From the NCBI GenBank assembly GCA_913061075.1, contig CAJXSK010000010.1, positions 1 through 64,000 of the forward strand: DNA of 64,000 nt. The letters are read 5' to 3'. Source of the DNA: an uncultured Piscirickettsiaceae bacterium (GTDB lineage: Bacteria; Pseudomonadota; Gammaproteobacteria; Methylococcales; Cycloclasticaceae). A program made the translations under genes and the position numbers. The notes below the pieces were generated by a model. It worked only from the letters and a program-made list of their open reading frames with translations, did not search any database and was not told the DNA's origin. This document shows positions 31,680 through 39,799 of this stretch, in pieces; position 1 is the first letter of the stretch; every line of letters starts with the position of its first letter.

Positions 31680-32810
31680 ATGGACGGCGTGTTACAGATA
31701 TGGCAATCAACAGGCATTGCTAACTTTGAGATAGGGAATGTCGTCATGATAGGTATTGGCCTGTTGTTGATTTACTTGGCTATTTCAAAGAACTTTGAGC
31801 CATTGCTATTGCTACCGATTGGTTTTGGCGGCATTTTGGCCAATATTCCTATTGCGGGTATCAGTGGGCCAGATGGCCTATTAGGTATCTTGTATCACAT
31901 GGGTGTTGATACAGGCCTGTTCCCATTGTTGATTTTTATGGGCGTGGGAGCCTTGACTGACTTTGGTGCCTTGATTGCTATGCCAAGTTTGCTCGTGCTT
32001 GGTGCGGCCGCACAATTTGGTATTTTTGCTACCCTAATTGGCGCATTGGCGATGAATTTTATACCGGGTATGGAGTTTAGTTTAGCGGATGCGTCTGCTA
32101 TTGCGATTATTGGTGGTGCAGATGGCCCAACGGCTATTTTTCTAGCTTCAAAATTAGCGCCAGATTTGTTGGGTGCTATTGCCGTATCTGCCTATTCTTA
32201 CATGGCGCTAGTGCCCCTTATTCAGCCGCCTATCATGCGTGCGTTAACAACAGAAGCTGAACGCAAAGTGGAAATGAAGCACTTGAGGCACGTTACCAAG
32301 AAAGAACGTATTATCTTTCCGCTACTTATTTTAACCGTTGTTATTTTGTTTTTACCGGCATCGGCACCTTTGGTTGGTATGTTGGCTTTTGGTAACTTGA
32401 TGAGAGAAAGTGGTGTTGTGGATAGGTTAAGCTCTACAGCACAAAATGAATTGATCAACATTGTTACTATTTTCTTAGGGTTAGCTGTGGGTTCTAAATT
32501 ATCTGCCGATAAATTCCTGACTGCTGAAACGTTAGGGATTTTGGTATTAGGAATGGTGGCCTTTTCTATTGGTACGGCGGGTGGTTTGTTGATGGGTAAA
32601 CTCATGCACAAGCTAACGGGTGGCAAAGTAAATCCACTCATTGGTGCGGCTGGTGTCTCCGCAGTACCTATGGCGGCTCGTGTGGTTAATAAAGTCGGTC
32701 AAGAGGCCAACCCTCATAATTTCTTATTAATGCATGCAATGGGGCCTAACGTAGCCGGTGTTATTGGCTCGGCCGTGGCTGCGGGTGTTTTACTGGCCAT
32801 TGTTGGCTAG
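31680..32810 (+). CDS. oadB: Oxaloacetate decarboxylase beta subunit OadB (sodium pump)
   Basis: Integral membrane subunit that decarboxylates carboxybiotin and exports sodium ions. The 376 residues form many hydrophobic helices, with the conserved [19 protein letters not shown] segment and, near the C-terminus, [18 protein letters not shown], both typical of the family. It lies ten bases after oadA. The complete oadGAB set implies use of a sodium gradient, common in marine or facultative bacteria. The direction in vivo cannot be read from sequence. Confidence 0.97.
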   Translation: MDGVLQIWQSTGIANFEIGNVVMIGIGLLLIYLAISKNFEPLLLLPIGFGGILANIPIAGISGPDGLLGILYHMGVDTGLFPLLIFMGVGALTDFGALIAMPSLLVLGAAAQFGIFATLIGALAMNFIPGMEFSLADASAIAIIGGADGPTAIFLASKLAPDLLGAIAVSAYSYMALVPLIQPPIMRALTTEAERKVEMKHLRHVTKKERIIFPLLILTVVILFLPASAPLVGMLAFGNLMRESGVVDRLSSTAQNELINIVTIFLGLAVGSKLSADKFLTAETLGILVLGMVAFSIGTAGGLLMGKLMHKLTGGKVNPLIGAAGVSAVPMAARVVNKVGQEANPHNFLLMHAMGPNVAGVIGSAVAAGVLLAIVG

Positions 32811-32811
32811 C

Positions 32812-32853
32812 AAACCTGCATATTGAGTTAGGTGAGGACCTATTATCAGGTTT
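32812..32853 (+). repeat. nested hairpin after oadB
   Basis: AAACCTG (32812-32818) pairs with CAGGTTT (32847-32853), and inside it TAGGT (32829-32833) pairs with ACCTA (32838-32842) around a GAGG loop. No T tract follows at once, so it is a weak terminator candidate or an mRNA 3'-end stabiliser for oadGAB. Confidence 0.45.
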
Positions 32854-32888
32854 CACTTACAATTTTTATTGTGTTAGTACCCTAATAT

Positions 32889-33860
32889 ATGTCTGATATC
32901 AATCGGTCTTTTTCTGTTGCCCCCATGATGGACTGGACAGATCGTCATTGCCGTTACTTCCACAGGCTTTTGTCCCCCAATGCTTTGTTGTATACCGAAA
33001 TGGTGACGACTGGTGCGTTAATTCATGGTGATAAACAACGCTTCTTAGCTTTTGATGATGAAGAGCAGCCCGTTGCGTTGCAGCTAGGTGGAAGTGTGCC
33101 AAGTGATATGGCCGCTTGCGCTGAATTGGCCCAACAAGCAGGGTATATGGAAGTGAATATCAACGTAGGTTGCCCAAGTGACCGCGTTCAAAATGGGCGT
33201 ATTGGAGCTTGTTTAATGTCTGAGCCTGCGCTGGTTGCCGAGTGCGTATCTGAAATGAAGGCAAGCGTTGATATTCCAGTGACGGTTAAAACCCGTATTG
33301 GTATTGATGATTTTGATTCACCAGAATTTTTGTTTAAGTTTGTTGAAGAAGTTTCAAATGCTGGGTGTGAGACAGTCATTATTCACGCCCGTAAAGCCAT
33401 CTTAAATGGCTTGTCACCAAAGGAAAACAGGACAATTCCACCGCTGAACTACGGTAGGGCTTATCAAGTAAAAAAAGAATTCCAAAATTTGAACGTTATT
33501 GTTAATGGGGGTATTAAAACAACCAAAGAAATTGAAAACCACTGGCAACACTTAGACGGTGTGATGGTTGGGCGAGAAGCGTACCACAACCCCTTTTTTT
33601 TGGCTGAAATAGAACATCAGTTATTTCAGCGGCCATTACAAGAAAGGGAAGAGGTTTTACAATCTTTTTTACCGTATGTTGAACAACAGTTAACAAAAGG
33701 TGTTGCTTTGCAAAGCATGTCTCGACATATATTAGGGTTGTTTGCTGGCCAAGTAGGCGGGAAGCATTGGCGGCGATATTTAAGCGAAAATGCGCGCTTA
33801 AATAATGCAGGCACAGATGTGCTGATTGCTGCGTTTGAAGAGATGAAGCAATACCAATAA
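32889..33860 (+). CDS. dusA: tRNA-dihydrouridine(20/20a) synthase DusA
   Basis: FMN enzyme that reduces uridine 20/20a in the tRNA D-loop. The 323 residues begin with SVAPMMDWTDRHCR, and the catalytic cysteine is C108 in GRIGACLM. The segments KTRIGID and HARKAILNGLSPKENR distinguish DusA from DusB and DusC. The gene stands alone between oadB and folE. Confidence 0.96.
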   Translation: MSDINRSFSVAPMMDWTDRHCRYFHRLLSPNALLYTEMVTTGALIHGDKQRFLAFDDEEQPVALQLGGSVPSDMAACAELAQQAGYMEVNINVGCPSDRVQNGRIGACLMSEPALVAECVSEMKASVDIPVTVKTRIGIDDFDSPEFLFKFVEEVSNAGCETVIIHARKAILNGLSPKENRTIPPLNYGRAYQVKKEFQNLNVIVNGGIKTTKEIENHWQHLDGVMVGREAYHNPFFLAEIEHQLFQRPLQEREEVLQSFLPYVEQQLTKGVALQSMSRHILGLFAGQVGGKHWRRYLSENARLNNAGTDVLIAAFEEMKQYQ

Positions 33861-33865
33861 TCTTT

Positions 33866-33894
33866 TTTAGTAATTTAAATAAAAACGGTATACT
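33866..33894 (+). promoter_or_regulatory. candidate promoter of folE
   Basis: TATACT (33889-33894) lies 17 bases after a poor -35 match, TTTAGT (33866-33871), in the gap between dusA and folE. It would start the message about 24 bases before the folE ATG at 33925. Confidence 0.3.
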
Positions 33895-33924
33895 TTCTAA
33901 CTCCCTACTTAATTGATAAATAGC

Positions 33925-34470
33925 ATGGAACATTTATATAAACAGATTATTTCTAGTATTGGCGAAGATGTTAACCGCCAAGGGTTGGTTGATACCCCTA
34001 AACGTGCAGCTAAAGCGATGTCTTTTTTAACGAGCGGGTATCAAAAAGAGGTTGAAGAAGTAGTGAATGGAGCGATATTTGATTCTGATGCCGACGATAT
34101 GGTAATAGTTAAGAATATTGAGCTCTATTCAATGTGCGAACATCATTTGCTGCCTTTTATTGGGAAATGCCATGTTGCTTATTTGCCTTCGGGTAAGGTG
34201 CTTGGCCTATCAAAAGTCGCGCGAATCGTGGATATGTTTGCTAGGCGTTTACAGATCCAAGAACAATTAACAACGCAAATAGCTGACTCGATACTGAAAG
34301 TAACTGGCGCTAAAGGTGTGGCTGTTGTTGTTGAAGCAAAGCATTTATGCATGATGATGCGTGGTGTGGAAAAACAGAATTCACAAATGACAACGTCAAG
34401 TATGTTGGGACAATTCCGTAAGAACGCTGAAACCAGGGCGGAGTTTTTAAGTTTACTTAAAGTGAAATAG
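33925..34470 (+). CDS. folE: GTP cyclohydrolase I FolE
   Basis: Converts GTP to dihydroneopterin triphosphate, first step of folate synthesis. From the ATG at 33925 it has 181 residues. The zinc site includes C71 and H74 in [10 protein letters not shown] and a later cysteine in [10 protein letters not shown]-terminal [14 protein letters not shown] is the family signature. A TTG at 33913 would add four residues, but ATG fits the family better. hemH follows after nine bases. Confidence 0.96.
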   Translation: MEHLYKQIISSIGEDVNRQGLVDTPKRAAKAMSFLTSGYQKEVEEVVNGAIFDSDADDMVIVKNIELYSMCEHHLLPFIGKCHVAYLPSGKVLGLSKVARIVDMFARRLQIQEQLTTQIADSILKVTGAKGVAVVVEAKHLCMMMRGVEKQNSQMTTSSMLGQFRKNAETRAEFLSLLKVK

Positions 34471-34479
34471 CGGTTTCGT

Positions 34480-35484
34480 ATGAAAAAAACAGCCGTTTTG
34501 TTAATCAATTTAGGTACACCAGAGGCACCGACAGAAGAAGCTGTCAGGGCTTATTTAAAAGAATTCTTATGGGACCCTCGGGTCGTTCAAATCCCACGTT
34601 TTATCTGGTGGTTTATTTTGAACTGGGGTGTGCTGAGAAAGCGGCCTGCAATATCTGCTAAAGCGTACCAAAAAGTTTGGACGGATGAGGGTTCACCTTT
34701 AATGGTTCACAGTGAACAGATTGCAACATCTCTTCAAACGTTAGCAGATGCTAATTGTCCAGGGCAATACAGATTTTTTTTAAGCATGAGGTATGGTGAG
34801 CCATCTATTCGGTCAGTTTTTCAAGCTATACAAGAGGGTGAGCCGGACAATATTATTGTATTGCCACTTTATCCGCAGTTTGCCACATCGAGTACAGGTA
34901 CTGCTTGGCATGCTTACCAGAGCTTATATCATCAATGGGAAGATGCGCCGCACAGTAAAACGGTCATTGATTACCATGATAACGATGCTTATATTGAAGC
35001 GCTTGCTGATAGTGTCCGACAGCATTGGAAAAAAAACGGTAGAGGTGATTGTTTGTTACTTTCATTTCATGGTGTGCCAGAAAGAACAATTCGCCAAGGT
35101 GACCCTTATTTATCGCATTGCACTAAAACAACCGAGTTGCTTGTTGAGAAGCTCGAATTAAAGGATTTAGAATGGCGATTAGTGTTCCAGTCTCGGTTTG
35201 GCAAAGCTAAATGGATTCAACCGTATTGTGTGGATGTTCTAAAGACGTTACCGGAGGAAGACATTAAAACGTTGGATGTAATTTGCCCTGGGTTTGCAGC
35301 GGATTGTCTAGAGACGTTAGAAGAAATTGCTATGGAAAATAAAGAGGTTTTCATAGAGGCGGGTGGTGAAAATTACCGATATATCCCTGCTCTAAATGAC
35401 AATGAACTACATACAAAAGCCTTATTTTCTTTGGTAGAGCTTAACAACAAACCGGCTGTGGTAGAGCAAAAAGAGGTGAACTGA
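34480..35484 (+). CDS. hemH: Ferrochelatase HemH
   Basis: Inserts ferrous iron into protoporphyrin IX in the last step of protoheme synthesis; membrane-associated. The 334 residues start with LLINLGTPEAPTEEAVRAYL, and the catalytic histidine is H197 in LLSFHGVPERT. The metal-path glutamate lies in DCLETLEEI. The tail is short and polar. Its stop overlaps the start of the next small gene by one base. Confidence 0.97.
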   Translation: MKKTAVLLINLGTPEAPTEEAVRAYLKEFLWDPRVVQIPRFIWWFILNWGVLRKRPAISAKAYQKVWTDEGSPLMVHSEQIATSLQTLADANCPGQYRFFLSMRYGEPSIRSVFQAIQEGEPDNIIVLPLYPQFATSSTGTAWHAYQSLYHQWEDAPHSKTVIDYHDNDAYIEALADSVRQHWKKNGRGDCLLLSFHGVPERTIRQGDPYLSHCTKTTELLVEKLELKDLEWRLVFQSRFGKAKWIQPYCVDVLKTLPEEDIKTLDVICPGFAADCLETLEEIAMENKEVFIEAGGENYRYIPALNDNELHTKALFSLVELNNKPAVVEQKEVN

Positions 35485-35681
35485 TGGCGAAATTTTTTGG
35501 ACCAAATTCTGACTGCCCTATTTGTAAAATGATGCGGAGCCTTGCGTTTAGCGGTATTGGTGCTGCGATGGGTATTGGAATAGGTAACTTGTTGGAATTA
35601 AAAAAATCAGATGTTTGGTTATGTGCCGTTGCAGGTGCTTTTATCATGGTATTTATAGTAATGAAGAAACTGGAAAAGTAA
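35484..35681 (+). CDS. Small two-helix membrane protein with CPxC motif, unknown function
   Basis: 65 residues, not recognised as a named family. A short polar N-terminus bears CPIC (residues 11-14), a redox- or metal-type cysteine pair, followed by two hydrophobic stretches (about 19-33 and 44-60) separated by a charged loop. It overlaps the hemH stop by one base and the following lipoprotein gene by one base, so the three genes look translationally coupled. A role in heme or iron handling is only suggested by the context. Confidence 0.7.
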   Translation: MAKFFGPNSDCPICKMMRSLAFSGIGAAMGIGIGNLLELKKSDVWLCAVAGAFIMVFIVMKKLEK

Positions 35682-35953
35682 TGAAACATATATTCTTAAT
35701 AGGGCTTTTATTAATGCTGAGCGCGTGTTCTGAAGAGCAGCAAAACAGAATTTCACGACTGGGTGTGAGTTGGTTAGAAGGTGACTATAAAGTGACTTTT
35801 TACGAAGGGAATCACAAAAAGGAATGGATGATTAAAGACAGTAAGGTCACATCAGAAGCGCAAAAAGGTTATTACTATTTTTGGGTATTAGATAACGGTA
35901 AGAAAAAATATGTTCAAACACCTATTGATCGTACTGTTATTGAGGAAATTTAA
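35681..35953 (+). CDS. Small predicted lipoprotein
   Basis: 90 residues with an N-terminal signal peptide (MKHIFLIGLLLMLSAC) and lipobox LSAC, so it should be lipid-anchored at C16. The mature part is small and charged, contains several tyrosines and tryptophans, and is not recognised. The ATG at 35681 overlaps the stop of the previous gene (TAATG); an upstream in-frame extension would destroy the signal peptide. Confidence 0.75.
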   Translation: MKHIFLIGLLLMLSACSEEQQNRISRLGVSWLEGDYKVTFYEGNHKKEWMIKDSKVTSEAQKGYYYFWVLDNGKKKYVQTPIDRTVIEEI

Positions 35954-35959
35954 TTAATT

Positions 35960-36733
35960 ATGTGTGAGTTACTTGGCATGAGCGCCAATGTTCCTACGGA
36001 TATACGCTTTAGTTTCAGTGGGTTAATCAAGCGCGGTGGTGAAACGGCTGATCATAAAGACGGTTGGGGAATCGCTTTTTATGAGGGAAAAGGCTATCGT
36101 TCTTTTCACGACCCTATTGCCAGTGCGGATTCAGCAGTGGCGAAATTCATACAAGGTTACCCGATAAAAAGCACTGCTGTTATTTGTCATATTCGCAAGG
36201 CTAATCGTGGTCGTGTGTGCCTAGAAAATACGCATCCTTTTTCAAGGGAGCTTTGGGGTATTACCTGGTCTTTTGCCCATAATGGCCAGTTAAAAGGAAT
36301 CAAAAATAAACAACTTAATCACTATCAACCAGTAGGAACAACGGACAGTGAATACGCTTTTTGTTGGATGCTTGGGCAGCTTAAAAAAACATTTCCAGAA
36401 AAACCTAAACAAAAAAAAGAGATACGGTTGGTGATAGATAGGTTATGTCGAGAAATAGCTACGCTTGGTGTATTTAATATGCTCTTGAGTGATGCGGCTA
36501 ACCTCTATGTGTATTGTTCTACTAAATTATCCTGGATTACACGACAGGCACCTTTTCAAGAAGCACAACTTAAAGATGCGGACGTGAGTGTTGATTTTAA
36601 AAATGAAACGTCAATAGATGATGTGGTGACAGTGATTGCTACTGAGCCTTTAACCACGAATGAGGAGTGGGTTCAAATGGGAAGAAATGAATTCATGGTG
36701 GTTAGCTTAGGCAAACAAGTGCCACATCGCTAA
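35960..36733 (+). CDS. Class II glutamine amidotransferase-like protein (YafJ type)
   Basis: 257 residues whose N-terminus [10 protein letters not shown] places the nucleophile at C2 after methionine removal, as in class II glutamine amidotransferases. Conserved features are the RGGE-like [20 protein letters not shown] region, HIRKANRG and the AHNGQLKG motif. No synthase domain is attached, as in E. coli YafJ, so the acceptor is unknown. Ends tail to tail with the HDOD gene (4-base overlap). Confidence 0.88.
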   Translation: MCELLGMSANVPTDIRFSFSGLIKRGGETADHKDGWGIAFYEGKGYRSFHDPIASADSAVAKFIQGYPIKSTAVICHIRKANRGRVCLENTHPFSRELWGITWSFAHNGQLKGIKNKQLNHYQPVGTTDSEYAFCWMLGQLKKTFPEKPKQKKEIRLVIDRLCREIATLGVFNMLLSDAANLYVYCSTKLSWITRQAPFQEAQLKDADVSVDFKNETSIDDVVTVIATEPLTTNEEWVQMGRNEFMVVSLGKQVPHR

Positions 36734-37599
36734 CGGTTAAAAAAAAGTCGATACGTTTCTTTAAATTGATCATTGACTAATTCTGTCACCGAGGGGATTA
36801 GTCTACTAGAAAGGTTTACTTTGTCCCATATTGGATCGATAGAAAACGCTTCGGTAGCGGAAGGTGCATCAGTGGCAACATTGATGTGAGCTAACTGGTT
36901 GGCAAGGTAAATAAGAGAACATTCAAGCTGATGATCTTTGGATTGTTCGGGTTGGTGATGGTGTTCGGCAGCTTGTTGAATGGCTTCAGGTATTTTCCAC
37001 ATACTTAATAGGCCACCTCCAACATCCGAGTGGTTGAAACCAAAAACAGCACATTCTGCATCTGCATCGTTAAGGTTATTTGATTTCCTCAGCAGGGCAG
37101 CTGAGCGAGATAAATCTGGTGCTTTTTTATACAGAACTAATTTGCCAATGTCGTGAAGTAATCCACTAATGAAAATAGAAGATAGTTGTTTGTTTTTAGG
37201 GTGATGCTCAGCGAGCACTTTGGCGAACAAGGCGGTTTGAAGGCTATGTGACCAAAACGCTTTCATACTGACGATTGTATTTGGAAAGCTAGAGAACTTT
37301 TCTACAACGCTGGTAGCCATGACCAGTAGCCGTATTTCACGGTCCCCTAATATTGTTATTGCTTTGCTAATGGTTTGTACCGTGGCAGGGAAACCAAAAA
37401 ATGCAGAGTTAACTACTTTTAACATTCTGATTGTTAAAGCGGGATCTTGTTCGATGATTTGAGCGATATCTGCAGCAGTTGTTGTCGGGTTGTCTAACAC
37501 TTCCGAGATACGCATAAAAATTTCTGGAGGCGAGCATAAATCTATCTCGCCCGTTAAGAAATCATTTACAGAGGCTATATTTTGAACTGTTTGTACCAT
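36730..37599 (-). CDS. HDOD-domain protein
   Basis: 289 residues forming one HDOD domain, a metal-free relative of the HD phosphohydrolases used in signalling. Conserved elements are [15 protein letters not shown] (near 50-65), [12 protein letters not shown] and a final helix bundle. Such proteins often act with c-di-GMP or motility circuits, but no direct partner is fused here. It is transcribed alone, divergent from the GGDEF-EAL gene at 37891 and sharing the 290-base gap with it. Confidence 0.85.
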   Translation of the reverse strand: MVQTVQNIASVNDFLTGEIDLCSPPEIFMRISEVLDNPTTTAADIAQIIEQDPALTIRMLKVVNSAFFGFPATVQTISKAITILGDREIRLLVMATSVVEKFSSFPNTIVSMKAFWSHSLQTALFAKVLAEHHPKNKQLSSIFISGLLHDIGKLVLYKKAPDLSRSAALLRKSNNLNDADAECAVFGFNHSDVGGGLLSMWKIPEAIQQAAEHHHQPEQSKDHQLECSLIYLANQLAHINVATDAPSATEAFSIDPIWDKVNLSSRLIPSVTELVNDQFKETYRLFFNR

Positions 37600-37786
37600 C
37601 TCTTAACTTTAGCAGAATTATTTTTTATTTTAATGGTGAGATAAATAAAAAAAGTTGTGGGCGGCTTGTTAATCAGTGGTTTTCAACTATTATTCAAAAA
37701 CGCGTTCTTAGAATACAAACAATAAAAAAATATTAAAGAATAATGTGTTTGTTTTATATAAAATTCAAAGTGATACATAATTAATG

Positions 37787-37815
37787 TTGACATGACATTA
37801 GCTTTGCGCTTAAAG
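37787..37815 (+). promoter_or_regulatory. candidate promoter of the GGDEF-EAL gene
   Basis: A perfect TTGACA (37787-37792) is followed after 17 bases by TTAAAG (37810-37815), a poor -10 box. It would leave a leader of about 70 bases. Nothing else of note was seen in the gap 37600-37890, which is very A+T-rich. Confidence 0.3.
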
Positions 37816-37890
37816 TTGTTGATAAGAAATGGTTGGTGATGCATATTCACGATATGGATTGTCAAAAATAAGAATAAGAAAGGGTTGCTC

Positions 37891-39732
37891 ATGAGTCAAT
37901 TAGACCAGTTAAGAGACAAAAAAATTCTGATCGTTGAAAACAATCAAGATAGATTGATTCAATTGCAGGACTTACTCTCTATGGCGGGTTTTAGAAATCT
38001 CTTAGCTGTTTCTAATCACCAAGATGTATTTGAGGCGATTCAACCTTTCCAAAACAAAGTTGATGAATTGGGCGTCATACTGCTATCTCATGATTTACCT
38101 AACAGTAATACTTATGAATTAAGTAAGTTGCTGACCACGTTAGACGGGCATGATGCTATTCCACTAATTTTTTTAGTCGACAAGGCGGTTAGTATAGATG
38201 AAGAGTTACAGACTCAATGTCATCAGGCAAATGCAGCTACGATTGTCCATTATCCAGAAGACTCATTCTCGTTTAGGTCAATAATATCACTAGCGTTAGC
38301 ACTCAAAAGTGAACGTGATGAGAGAATTAATAAAGAAGCTAAGCTGGTGGTAGAGCTATCTGAAAGACGGATTATGGAAGCTAGGTTGCAGTACCTAGTG
38401 TCACATGATGAACTGACTGGTTTATCCAATAGAAGCGGTTTAGAAAAGGCATTAAATTTTGCATTACTTCGTTGCAAAAATTTTAAGCAAGAGGGTGCTC
38501 TGTTAGATGTTGACCTTGACCAATTTAAAATAATTAATGATATTGAAGGTCACGAAGTGGGTGATCGATTATTAATTGAGATGTCGACTCTAATTAGGTC
38601 AGAGCTAGATACGGATACTTTTATCGCTCGGGTGGGTTCAAATTCATACCAAGTTTTATTGAGCAAAGTGTCAAAGAAAGAAGTGATAGAGATAGCCGAT
38701 CGTTTACGTTTGGTTGTAGATGATTTTGAGTTTGTGGCGGGTAGTGATGTCTACAACATTTCTGCCAGTATAGGCATCGCAATTCTAAAACCTAGTCAAA
38801 AAGTAAGCCGCGCCAGTGAGCTAATGTCTAGAGCGCACCATGCTTGCTGTAATGCAAAAAAATTAGGTAGAAATAAGGTTTATGTATACGAGGCGAATGA
38901 CGCTCAATTATCTACGTTAAGAAATGATGCTAAGTGGGTGCCGAAAATTAAGGAAGCCTTACGTAAAGATCAGTTTAGGCTAGTTTTTCAGCCGGTTGTT
39001 AAAGTGGCAAATGGGCATGTGTCGCATTACGAAACGTTATTACGCTTAGAAAATGAACAAGGTGAATTACTATCGCCAGAAGACTTTATTCCTGTTGCAG
39101 AACGGATGGGACTCATACAACAAATTGATTTGTGGGTCGTAACGACCATTATTGATTTTATTGCCGAACTACCCGAAAAAAACAAAGATGTTTCCTTTAC
39201 AGTCAATTTATCTAGCCACGCTTTACAATGTGATTACATATTGCCGGTATTAAAGCAAAAGTTAGAGAGCACTTGGGTATCTCCATCCCGTTTGACGTTT
39301 GAAATTACAGAAACAGCTGCTGTTACAAATTTTGAAAAAACGCGACAAATGGTATCAAAAATCAGGGCTTTAGGTTGTCGATTCGCCCTAGATGATTTTG
39401 GTGCAGGCTTCAGCTCATTTAATTATATTAAAAACTTTCCTGTCGATTATCTGAAGATTGATGGGCAATTTATTAATAACTTAGCGTGTGATGCGGCAGA
39501 CCAAGTACTTGTTAAATCGATGATTGATGTGGCGCATAGTTTAGGTAAAGAAGCGATCGCGGAATACGTATCCAACGCCGAAATTTTAAGGTTATTAAAA
39601 GAGTTTGGCGTAGATTATGTTCAAGGTTATTTATTAGGCAAGCCTGAAACAGAGTTGTTAAACACGAAGCATATATCCTTTTCAGAATTATTAAATAAGC
39701 CGTTAGATATTAATAAACTCATTACCCAATAG
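37891..39732 (+). CDS. Receiver-like / degenerate GGDEF / EAL protein, likely c-di-GMP phosphodiesterase
   Basis: 613 residues from the ATG at 37891, supported by AAAGGG six bases upstream. Domain order is a receiver-like domain (about 11-135) whose phosphoacceptor position is S66 instead of Asp, a coiled link, a GGDEF domain (about 165-330) whose signature reads GSNSY at 249-253, and an EAL domain. The EAL domain retains YETLLR, NLSS, EITE, DDFG, LKID and a late VQGYLL with Q, so the catalytic set looks complete. The architecture recalls FimX of Pseudomonas but has no PAS domain. Probably a phosphodiesterase or c-di-GMP receptor. Confidence 0.88.
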   Translation: MSQLDQLRDKKILIVENNQDRLIQLQDLLSMAGFRNLLAVSNHQDVFEAIQPFQNKVDELGVILLSHDLPNSNTYELSKLLTTLDGHDAIPLIFLVDKAVSIDEELQTQCHQANAATIVHYPEDSFSFRSIISLALALKSERDERINKEAKLVVELSERRIMEARLQYLVSHDELTGLSNRSGLEKALNFALLRCKNFKQEGALLDVDLDQFKIINDIEGHEVGDRLLIEMSTLIRSELDTDTFIARVGSNSYQVLLSKVSKKEVIEIADRLRLVVDDFEFVAGSDVYNISASIGIAILKPSQKVSRASELMSRAHHACCNAKKLGRNKVYVYEANDAQLSTLRNDAKWVPKIKEALRKDQFRLVFQPVVKVANGHVSHYETLLRLENEQGELLSPEDFIPVAERMGLIQQIDLWVVTTIIDFIAELPEKNKDVSFTVNLSSHALQCDYILPVLKQKLESTWVSPSRLTFEITETAAVTNFEKTRQMVSKIRALGCRFALDDFGAGFSSFNYIKNFPVDYLKIDGQFINNLACDAADQVLVKSMIDVAHSLGKEAIAEYVSNAEILRLLKEFGVDYVQGYLLGKPETELLNTKHISFSELLNKPLDINKLITQ

Positions 39733-39799
39733 TTATGTATTTGTGACATGATAAGCATTTACGCTACATGGCGCTAATGCTCGCTAGTTGTCTACCTAT

